A DNA stretch of 64,000 nt from Flavivirga jejuensis (GTDB lineage: Bacteria; Bacteroidota; Bacteroidia; Flavobacteriales; Flavobacteriaceae): positions 558,001 to 622,000 of the forward strand of contig NZ_JAUOEL010000003.1 in assembly GCF_030540765.1 (NCBI RefSeq). The letters run 5' to 3'. Shown in pieces: positions 33,713 to 41,651 of this stretch (positions are counted from its first letter, which is position 1; each line of letters starts with the position of its first letter). The notes below the pieces were generated by a model that was not told the DNA's origin, did no database searches, and worked only from the letters and a program-made list of their open reading frames with translations. The position numbers and the translations under genes are program-made.

Positions 33713-35032
33713 ATGAAGAACAAACTAATTTTAATATTTAGTTTATTATGCTCTATTGCCATGTTTTCTCAAGAAAACACCAAAAGTTTTTCTTTACAAG
33801 AAGCCATAAACTTTGCATTAGAAAATAATAGAACTGCAAAAAATGCTACACGAGATATTGAAGTAGCCGAAAAACAAAAATGGGAAACCACAGCAACAGG
33901 ACTTCCACAAATAAGTGCTAATATAGATTATCAAAATAATATAAAACAACAATTTGACGCCATAGATTTTGACCAAGATGGTGTTATAGATTTCGGAGCT
34001 AAACAATCTGTTACTCCTTCAATACGAGTGGATCAATTACTTTTTGACGGGTCTTATTTAGTCGGATTGCAATCTGCAAAAGTATTCCTGGAAATTTCTG
34101 AAAATGCCAAAGAAAAAACCGATTTAGAGATTAGAAAAGCCGTTGTTAATGCATATGGCAATGTTTTACTCGCTGAAGAGAGTGTTAAGATTTTAGAACG
34201 CAACATAGCTGTCTTAAAGAAAAACCTTGACGAAACTACAAAAATTTATGAAAATGGTTTAGAAGAAGAGGAAAGTGTAGAACAGTTACAAATTACATTA
34301 TCTGGAGTTGAAAGTAATTTAAGCAATACATCACGCTTAAAAACTTTAGCTTACCAAATGTTGAATATTACTTTAGGTACAGATATAAATTCTAAAACTG
34401 TATTAACTGATAATTTAGAAAGTTTAACAACTCAAAACATTACTTTTGATCTTCTTAATGCTGAAGATAAGGTTGAAAACAATATAGATTTTAAAATTGC
34501 AGAAAACGATAAAATTTCTAAAGAACTTCTTTTAAAATTAGAAAAAAGCAAAGCACTACCAACATTGAGTGCTTTTGCAAACGCTTCTTATGTTGGAAAT
34601 AATCAAAATTTTAAATTTTTAGATAGTAACCAAATTTGGGCAGGAACTGCTGCTTTTGGAGTTAGTATGAACATCCCTATTTTTAGTTCAGGAAAAAGAA
34701 GCGCGTCAACACAACGTGCTAGAATTAATCTTGAAAAAGCCAAAGAGGATCTAACAGAAACGCAGCAAAAATTAAAACTTCAAATAGCATCAGCTAAAAG
34801 CGATTATCAATTTGCTATTGAAGATTACGACAACAAAAAACAAAATTTAAATCTGGCAGAACGTATCGAACAGAAAAATCAAACTAAGTTTTTTGAAGGT
34901 ATTGCTTCAAGTTTTGAGTTAAGACAAGCGCAAACACAACTGTACAGTTCTCAACAAGAATTTTTACAGGCTATGCTTGATGTTATAAACAAAAAAGCTG
35001 AATTAGAAACCGTATTAAATAAAGTTGATTAG
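33713..35032 (+). CDS. TolC-family outer-membrane efflux protein
   Basis: The 439-residue protein has a signal peptide (LIFSLLCSIAMFSQ) and two outer-membrane efflux protein repeats with long amphipathic helices (SLQEAINFALENNRTAKNA; LQLQIASAKSDYQFAIEDYDNKK). TolC trimers form the exit duct for the adaptor/RND pump encoded downstream. It follows the TetR gene by 1 bp. Confidence 0.93.
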   Translation: MKNKLILIFSLLCSIAMFSQENTKSFSLQEAINFALENNRTAKNATRDIEVAEKQKWETTATGLPQISANIDYQNNIKQQFDAIDFDQDGVIDFGAKQSVTPSIRVDQLLFDGSYLVGLQSAKVFLEISENAKEKTDLEIRKAVVNAYGNVLLAEESVKILERNIAVLKKNLDETTKIYENGLEEEESVEQLQITLSGVESNLSNTSRLKTLAYQMLNITLGTDINSKTVLTDNLESLTTQNITFDLLNAEDKVENNIDFKIAENDKISKELLLKLEKSKALPTLSAFANASYVGNNQNFKFLDSNQIWAGTAAFGVSMNIPIFSSGKRSASTQRARINLEKAKEDLTETQQKLKLQIASAKSDYQFAIEDYDNKKQNLNLAERIEQKNQTKFFEGIASSFELRQAQTQLYSSQQEFLQAMLDVINKKAELETVLNKVD

Positions 35033-35062
35033 TTTATTGTTTAAAGTTTAAAAAAAATAAAG

Positions 35063-35323
35063 ATGAAAACATATTCTTTCGAAAAATTATCCGTTTGGCA
35101 AAAATCAATAAAATTAGCTGTTAAAACATATAAATTAACAAAGTTATTCCCTGACGATGAACCCTTTGGATTAATTAGTCAAATGAGAAGATGTACTATT
35201 TCAATTTCATCAAACATTGCAGAAGAAACTGGAAGACATTCAGCAAAAGACAAAGCAAGGTTTACAGAAATAACCGCTATGCTTGATGACCTATATAAAT
35301 CACAATCAAAAATAAACTCATAA
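35063..35323 (+). pseudogene. Four-helix-bundle (S23/IVP-like) protein, internally shortened
   Basis: The 86-residue frame begins exactly like the four-helix-bundle proteins related to those encoded in 23S rRNA intervening sequences (FEKLSVWQKSIKLAVKTYKLT, PDDEPFGLISQMRRCTISISSNIAE). After SAKDKARFTE the usual third helix (about 30 residues with a YGSLxELETQL block) is missing and only ITAMLDDLYKSQ of the last helix remains. Family members are about 115-125 residues. It lies between tolC and the adaptor gene, where such genes often insert. It is either a degraded passenger or a shortened but expressed protein. Confidence 0.65.
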
Positions 35324-35353
35324 ACAAAATCAACCTATTAAACTCAATTAAAA

Positions 35354-36523
35354 ATGAAAAATATATATTCACTAGTAATCGTAACACTACTTTTAACTTC
35401 TTGTGGGAGCGATAAAAAAATGTCTGTTGAAGATATTATAGCTTCTGGAAATTTAGAGCAAATAAGACAAAAGAAAACGGAGTTAGATGCTTCTGCTCAA
35501 GAAATTTCTTCACAATTAAAACAATTACAATTAGAAATTAAAAAACTGGATCCACAGGAAAGAGTTCCTTTAATAACAGCCTTTGCTGCTAAAGAAGGTA
35601 TTTTCAATCACTTTGTAGAATTGCAAGGAAATGTAAGCACAAAGAAAAACCTTGTAATATACCCAGAGTATTCTGGAACCTTAGCAAGAGTTTACGTTAA
35701 AGAAGGACAGAAAGTAGTTAAAGGACAAATGTTAGCAAAAATTGATGATGGCGGATTAAGCCAACAAGTAGCACAACTACAAATTCAAGCTGAGTTAGCA
35801 AAAACAACTTTTGAGCGTCAAGAACGCTTATGGAATCAGAAAATTGGTAGTGAAATTCAGTATTTACAAGCTAAATCTAACTACGAAGCACAACAAAGAG
35901 CCGTTAATCAATTACAACAACAAGTTGGAAAAACAGTTGTTCGCGCCCCTTTTTCTGGTACTATAGACGATGTAATTTCAGAGCAAGGAAGTGTTGTTGC
36001 TCCTGGTCAGTCTCAGCTTTTTAGAATTGTAAATCTTCAAGACATGTACATTGAATCTGATGTGCCAGAACGTTATATTTCTAATATAACACCTGGAAAA
36101 AATGTACAGGTAGAATTTCCAATACTAGGAAAAAAGATAGATGCTGAAATTCGCCAAGCTGGAAACTTTATAAACCCAGCCAACCGAACCTTTAAAATTG
36201 AAGTAGCTGTTTCAAATAAAGACAAATCTATTAAGCCTAATTTAACAGCGAAGCTTAAGATTAATGATTATACAAACGAAAAAGCGATACTAATACCACA
36301 AAGTATTATTTCAGAAAATGCAGAAGGTGATCAATATGTATATACTGTGACCAATAAAGTTGAAAATAAAGCAAAAGCGAAACGTGTTATCATCACAACA
36401 GGAAAAACACAAGGCGATGACATTGAAGTTCTTTCTGGTTTATCAAATGGAAGTGAGATTATTGATGAAGGTGCTAGAAGTGTTAAAGATGGACAAGATA
36501 TAAAAATACTTGTTGTAGAATAA
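35354..36523 (+). CDS. RND efflux periplasmic adaptor lipoprotein
   Basis: The 389-residue membrane fusion protein has a lipoprotein signal (LLLTSCGSDKK), a coiled-coil segment at about 35-65 and a biotinyl-lipoyl-like hairpin (YPEYSGTLARVYVKEGQKVVKGQMLAKID near 100). The alpha hairpin follows, then the beta-barrel (GTIDDVISEQGSVVAPGQ). It links the RND pump at 36623 to the TolC homologue upstream. Confidence 0.93.
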   Translation: MKNIYSLVIVTLLLTSCGSDKKMSVEDIIASGNLEQIRQKKTELDASAQEISSQLKQLQLEIKKLDPQERVPLITAFAAKEGIFNHFVELQGNVSTKKNLVIYPEYSGTLARVYVKEGQKVVKGQMLAKIDDGGLSQQVAQLQIQAELAKTTFERQERLWNQKIGSEIQYLQAKSNYEAQQRAVNQLQQQVGKTVVRAPFSGTIDDVISEQGSVVAPGQSQLFRIVNLQDMYIESDVPERYISNITPGKNVQVEFPILGKKIDAEIRQAGNFINPANRTFKIEVAVSNKDKSIKPNLTAKLKINDYTNEKAILIPQSIISENAEGDQYVYTVTNKVENKAKAKRVIITTGKTQGDDIEVLSGLSNGSEIIDEGARSVKDGQDIKILVVE

Positions 36524-36525
36524 AC

Positions 36526-36608
36526 TTGTCATTCCTGCGAAGGCAGGAATCCATTTTATTAAAATTCAGTTTCTAAATATTAGATTCCTGCCTTCGCAGG
36601 AATGACAA
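36526..36608. repeat. Inverted repeat pair (CCTGCGAAGGCAGG family)
   Basis: Perfect 26-bp arms (36526-36551 and 36583-36608), each itself a small hairpin CCTGC-GAAG-GCAGG, are separated by 31 nt. The element fills the gap between the adaptor and pump genes, and its right arm contains an ATG (36602) in frame with the pump. A partial copy lies at 24612. It is a REP/BIME-like repeat that can fold in the operon mRNA. Confidence 0.75.
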
Positions 36609-36622
36609 AAAATAAAGAACTA

Positions 36623-39600
36623 ATGAGTAAAAATAAAAAACAAAAGAACGTAGATAAGGAGTTTGGTTTATCATCATGGGCCATTAATAATAAAACAACC
36701 ATGTATGTTTTAATTACTTTAATCTTGTTTCTTGGAGCTGGTGCTTATTTTAGTATGCCAAGAGAGAATTTCCCAGAAATTAAGGAAACCAAAATCTATA
36801 TTAGTTCCTTGTATCCAGGAAATACCGCCGAGGATATTGAAAAACTAATAACCGACCCTATTGAGGACAAACTTAAGACAGTTAGTAATGTTATTGAAAT
36901 CACCTCAACATCTCAAGAAGACTATTCTATTATTGTTGTAGAATTCGATGAGAATATTACGGTTGAAGCTGCAAAACAAAAAGTAAAAGACGAAGTAGAC
37001 ACGGAAACTTCAAGTGAAGATTGGCCAACATTTAACGGTGCCAAAGTAGAACCTAATATTTTCGATTTAAGTATATCTGAGGAAACACCAATCCTCAATA
37101 TTAATATCTCTGGAGATTACCCGGTTGATAAATTAAAGGAATACGGAGAATACCTTGAAGACGAAATTGAAAGCCTACAGGAAATTAAGCAAGTTGATAT
37201 TCGTGGGGCTCAGGAAAAAGAAGTAGAAGTAGCTGTAGACATTTATAAAATGATGGCTGCTCAGGTTAGTTTTCAAGATATTACCAATGCCATTAGCAAT
37301 GAAAACATGACCATGTCTGCAGGTAATTTAATTACTAGCGGACAAAGACGTACTATTAGAATTATTGGTGAAATTGATGACCCTGATGAGCTTGAAACCT
37401 TTGTTGTAAAGTCTGAAAAGGAGCACCCTATTTATTTAAAAGATATTGCTCAAGTTTCCTTTAAAGATGAGGACAAAACGACTTACGCAAGAGAATTTGG
37501 AGCACCTGTTGTGATGTTAGACGTTAAAAAACGGGCAGGAAAAAACATGGTAGCTGCGGCAGAACAAATAGAGGTTATTATTAAAGAGGCTATTGCCAAT
37601 GTATTTCCTCCAGACTTAACAGTTACTGTAGCAAATGATCAATCTTCAAAAACCATTGGACAGGTTGATGACCTGGTAAACAATATTATCTTTGGTATTA
37701 TTCTCGTGGTTACTGTTTTAATGTTCTTTTTAGGATTTAAAAATGCCTTGTTTGTTGGGTTTGCAATTCCAATGTCTATGTTTATGTCGCTTATGATTTT
37801 AAACATGTTGGGGTATACCATGAATACCATGATTCTTTTCGGACTTATCATGGGACTTGGAATGTTGGTTGATAATGGTATTGTCGTTGTAGAAAATGTA
37901 TATCGCTTAATGAGTGAAGAAGGTATGAGTCGTATAGAAGCGGCTAAAAAAGGGATTGGCGAAATCGCATTTCCTATTATCATATCTACAGCAACCACCG
38001 TAGCGGCCTTTATACCCTTAGGTTTATGGCCTGGCGTTATGGGACAATTTATGATTTATTTTCCTATTACCTTGTCGGTTGTATTAGGTTCCTCGTTGTT
38101 TGTGGCTATCTTCTTTAACTCTGTTATGGTATCTCAATTTATGACTACTGAGGATAAAGACATGCCTTTAAAAAACATTATCAAAATTTCCGCGATAGTT
38201 GGGGGTATTGGCTTACTCATCATGCTTGTTGGCGGAAGCTACAGAGGTTTGGGAACCTTAATGATCGTAACTGTTATTTTACTTTGGTTATATCGTTTAT
38301 TTCTAAGAGGTTGGGCTAACGGATTTCAAAATAATGTGCTACCTAAGTGGGAACGTTTTTATGAAAAATCACTTCGCGCTGCATTAAGTGGAAGAAAACC
38401 AGCATTTATTGCCATCGGAACATTTGTTCTACTCATCATAGCCTTTATGGGATTTGGAGCATCTGTTGGAAGTCAACGTACCAAAGTTGAATTTTTTCCA
38501 GATAATACGCCAAATCAAATTATAGTATATATAGAATATCCCGAAGGAACAGATATTAAAAAAACCAATGCTATTACAAAAGATATAGAAGAGCGTGTTT
38601 ATAAAATTATAAACGAAGAAGCTTATATGCATGGTGATTATAACTTCCTGACAGAAAGTGCCGTATCTCAAGTTGGAGAAGGTGCTGGAAATCCACAAAC
38701 AGATGGAGGGTCGCAAGCAGAAATGCCACATCGTGGTAAAATAACGGCGACCATGCGTGAATATAAATATAGAGATGGTGCCGATAGTAATGTCCTTCTT
38801 AAAAAAGTACAGGAAAACTTAAAAGATATTTACCCTGGCGTTGCTATTTCTGTTGAAAAAGATGCTGTGGGACCTCCGGCAGGTTATCCTATAAATCTTG
38901 AATTAGAAGGAAACGACTATTCAGAACTTATAGCAACTGCTGAAAAAATGCGTGATTTTATAAATTCGAAAAACATTCAAGGTATAGACGAATTAAAAAT
39001 CGATGTAAATAAATCGAAACCATCTATGCAGGTTCAGGTGGACAGAAAAAAAGCAGGAGAATTAGGTGTAACCTCTGGACAAGTAGGGCAACAATTGCGT
39101 AATGCTATCTTTGGATCTAAAGCTGGTATTTACAAAAAAGACGGTGAAGATTATGATATTTATGTGCGTTTTAATGAAGAAAACAGGTATAATACCAGTG
39201 CTATTTTCAACCAGAAAATAACATTTAGAGACCCTGCCAGCGGGCAAATAAAAGAAGTTCCTGTTTCTACCGTTGCTAAACAAAATAACACCTCTGGATT
39301 TAGTGCCATAAAACATAGAGATGTAAAACGTGTGGTAACCTTATACTCTGCTTTAGCACCCGGGTTTACTGATGCCGGAGCCATTGTTTCAAAAATTCAA
39401 AATGAGATGCAAAGTTTCACAGAAAAACCTGCTACGGTTAAAGTTGATTATACCGGACAAATAGAGGAGCAAAACAAACAAATGGCCTTCTTAATGGGAG
39501 CGTTCTTTACAGGTTTAGGTTTAATTTTCTTTATTCTTATTTTCCAGTTTAACTCCGTATCTAAACCGGGTATCATTATGCTTGCTATTTTCCTGAGTTT

Positions 39601-40156
39601 AATTGGTGTATTTGGTGGTATTGTCGCAACCGGTAGCGCCTTTGTAATTATGATGACCATGATGGGTATTATATCGCTGGCAGGTATTGTTGTAAACAAC
39701 GGTGTGGTACTCTTAGATTATACACAACTTTTAATCGACAGACAAAAAATAAAACACAATTTAGAAGATGATCAATACCTTGAAACTTCTGATTTGTTAG
39801 AAGCTATTATAAAAGGTGGAAAAGCGCGTTTACGCCCTGTACTGTTAACAGCTATCACTACTATTTTAGGGTTAATACCACTAGCAACAGGATTAAACAT
39901 TAACTTCTTTACTTTGTTTAGCGAGTTCAATCCGCATATTTACATGGGAGGTGATAATGTTATTTTCTGGGGGCCTCTTGCATGGACCGTTATTTACGGA
40001 TTATTTGTCGCTACGTTCCTTACGCTAATTGTAGTACCAATACTATTCTATTTAGTAACTAAATTTAAAATGTGGTTATATAACAACAGAGTAGCTAAAT
40101 ATTCTCAAAACGAATTAAAAGAAGGTCTTGAATATGAAGGGAAACAATTAGATTAA
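36623..40156 (+). CDS. RND-family efflux transporter permease
   Basis: The start at 36623 (MSKNKKQKNVDKEFGLS) is chosen because the upstream ATG at 36602 lies inside a repeat arm. The 1177-residue protein has the RND architecture: first helix near 22-40, porter domains, helices 2-6 with GLGMLVDNGIVVVENV (proton-relay Asp), a second periplasmic half and the helices near the C-terminus (GIISLAGIVVNNGVVLLDY). It is longer than AcrB-type pumps (about 1040) because of an extra segment near 570-590 and loops. It exports drugs or other compounds by proton antiport with the upstream adaptor and TolC. Confidence 0.94.
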   Translation: MSKNKKQKNVDKEFGLSSWAINNKTTMYVLITLILFLGAGAYFSMPRENFPEIKETKIYISSLYPGNTAEDIEKLITDPIEDKLKTVSNVIEITSTSQEDYSIIVVEFDENITVEAAKQKVKDEVDTETSSEDWPTFNGAKVEPNIFDLSISEETPILNINISGDYPVDKLKEYGEYLEDEIESLQEIKQVDIRGAQEKEVEVAVDIYKMMAAQVSFQDITNAISNENMTMSAGNLITSGQRRTIRIIGEIDDPDELETFVVKSEKEHPIYLKDIAQVSFKDEDKTTYAREFGAPVVMLDVKKRAGKNMVAAAEQIEVIIKEAIANVFPPDLTVTVANDQSSKTIGQVDDLVNNIIFGIILVVTVLMFFLGFKNALFVGFAIPMSMFMSLMILNMLGYTMNTMILFGLIMGLGMLVDNGIVVVENVYRLMSEEGMSRIEAAKKGIGEIAFPIIISTATTVAAFIPLGLWPGVMGQFMIYFPITLSVVLGSSLFVAIFFNSVMVSQFMTTEDKDMPLKNIIKISAIVGGIGLLIMLVGGSYRGLGTLMIVTVILLWLYRLFLRGWANGFQNNVLPKWERFYEKSLRAALSGRKPAFIAIGTFVLLIIAFMGFGASVGSQRTKVEFFPDNTPNQIIVYIEYPEGTDIKKTNAITKDIEERVYKIINEEAYMHGDYNFLTESAVSQVGEGAGNPQTDGGSQAEMPHRGKITATMREYKYRDGADSNVLLKKVQENLKDIYPGVAISVEKDAVGPPAGYPINLELEGNDYSELIATAEKMRDFINSKNIQGIDELKIDVNKSKPSMQVQVDRKKAGELGVTSGQVGQQLRNAIFGSKAGIYKKDGEDYDIYVRFNEENRYNTSAIFNQKITFRDPASGQIKEVPVSTVAKQNNTSGFSAIKHRDVKRVVTLYSALAPGFTDAGAIVSKIQNEMQSFTEKPATVKVDYTGQIEEQNKQMAFLMGAFFTGLGLIFFILIFQFNSVSKPGIIMLAIFLSLIGVFGGIVATGSAFVIMMTMMGIISLAGIVVNNGVVLLDYTQLLIDRQKIKHNLEDDQYLETSDLLEAIIKGGKARLRPVLLTAITTILGLIPLATGLNINFFTLFSEFNPHIYMGGDNVIFWGPLAWTVIYGLFVATFLTLIVVPILFYLVTKFKMWLYNNRVAKYSQNELKEGLEYEGKQLD

Positions 40157-40231
40157 TTTCCAATCGAACTAAGACAACTTGAAATGTAACTATTACAATA
40201 ATCTTTTACTTTAGCAAAGGGTTAATAGCAG

Positions 40232-40260
40232 AAAAGCCTCAACGTTATGTTGAGGCTTTT
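40232..40260. terminator. Terminator of the efflux operon
   Basis: AAAAGCCTCAAC / GTTGAGGCTTTT is a 12-bp perfect stem with a 5-nt loop. It lies between the convergent RND and SusD genes and can work on both strands. Confidence 0.82.
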
Positions 40261-40316
40261 CAATTTTATTTAATTATGAGTTATACCAATTTAACTTATA
40301 AATCGGCATAAAAACA

Positions 40317-41633
40317 TTATAGTCCCTCACTTTGAGGAATTGGAAATTCACTAGGCACAGGTGATAAATCACCAGCTCTATCATGATCTTGGTTTATATC
40401 AGTAAGTCTTCCAAAGCGTCTCATATCAATCCAACGATGACCTTCTCCAAAAAGAGAATATCTTCTTTCAAATATAATCCGATCTTCATCTACAGTTCCT
40501 GAAACAACTGGCAATAATCCAGCAGCGCTTCTTACAGCATTAATCGCATCTGCTGCCCCATCTGGATCAGACACCATACTCGCTTCTGCATATAATAATA
40601 GTAATTCCTCATTTCTTATTATTCCTACAGGAGCTGTACTAGATTGATATATCCATACATCATATGCTCCAGCCATACCAGCAAGTTCTAATTGAACAGG
40701 AAAGTTTGAACGAGCAACAACCTTATCTAATCTATTATCTCCAGCCTCAAAGGCAGGTGCAGAAGGATCTTCTATAAAATCGGGATAAGCTATCGCAGCC
40801 CCTGTATCACCAGAATTCAAAGCAATAAATAATGGGTTTAACACATCTGCTCCTGCCGCAGAATATCGAAAATAAGCACCCGAATTCATATCACCATTCA
40901 TATCCATAAAAGAATCTGCTAGAGCACTTAAAACTCCAGCCGAATTTCCTTGATATGCTGCAACTCTAGCTGCAATCGCTCTATTAAATTCTGAATAAGA
41001 AACACCTAAGGTATTAGGAGAAACATCTCCTCCAGTAGTAAGATCTGTAAAGCCCGAATCTAAAAGTCCCATAATAGTAGTTAAGGCAGTATCATAAGTT
41101 TCAAAAGGGCCTAAATTATCAGGATTTGCCACATCTGTACGTATCCCATTTTGATATACCAAGTTTAAAACCGACAATAATTCATGAGCTTTAATGGTAT
41201 TAGCAAATCCTCTAATAGCGGCTATTTCATTTGCTGAAAAAATTGTAGTAGTGCTTTCTGCTTCTAAACTTTCTAATAGAATATTACATGCCTTAACAGT
41301 AGCGTACCTTGCAGTATACGGTCTATTTATAAAAAATGACGCATTACTCAACAATCCAGCAGCTAATTCTGTACCCCATCCTGGGTCAGAACTTTGAAGA
41401 TGCCAATATTCTCTCCCTAATACAGATAATACATCTCTTTCTGTTTCCATGTCAACTCTCATATCTGATAATATCCCAGCAACCACCTGTGGAAGTTCAG
41501 GTCTTGAAAGTCCTTCAGAAATTGAAGTAATTTGAGGTCCATTTAAACTTTCCCCTTCGTTAAGACTACAAGAAAAAGTTATACCCAATACAATGAGTAT
41601 GCTCAAAAATTTTATTTTATTTGAAATTTTCAT
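40317..41633 (-). CDS. SusD/RagB-family outer-membrane lipoprotein
   Basis: The 438-residue protein has a lipoprotein signal (LGITFSCSLNEG) and the SusD-like helical fold, ending with the typical ERRYSLFGEGHRWIDMRRFGRL and FPIPQSE blocks. It forms the surface lid over the SusC-type receptor encoded 18 bp upstream on the same strand. No carbohydrate enzymes are beside it, so the nutrient cannot be guessed. Confidence 0.93.
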   Translation of the reverse strand: MKISNKIKFLSILIVLGITFSCSLNEGESLNGPQITSISEGLSRPELPQVVAGILSDMRVDMETERDVLSVLGREYWHLQSSDPGWGTELAAGLLSNASFFINRPYTARYATVKACNILLESLEAESTTTIFSANEIAAIRGFANTIKAHELLSVLNLVYQNGIRTDVANPDNLGPFETYDTALTTIMGLLDSGFTDLTTGGDVSPNTLGVSYSEFNRAIAARVAAYQGNSAGVLSALADSFMDMNGDMNSGAYFRYSAAGADVLNPLFIALNSGDTGAAIAYPDFIEDPSAPAFEAGDNRLDKVVARSNFPVQLELAGMAGAYDVWIYQSSTAPVGIIRNEELLLLYAEASMVSDPDGAADAINAVRSAAGLLPVVSGTVDEDRIIFERRYSLFGEGHRWIDMRRFGRLTDINQDHDRAGDLSPVPSEFPIPQSEGL

Positions 41634-41651
41634 ATTATTATTTTTTAAGTA

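Noticed and set aside
37639-37998. 119-codon frame antisense to the RND pump
   Set aside because: It is a shadow of conserved membrane helices of the pump and has no start context or homology of its own.
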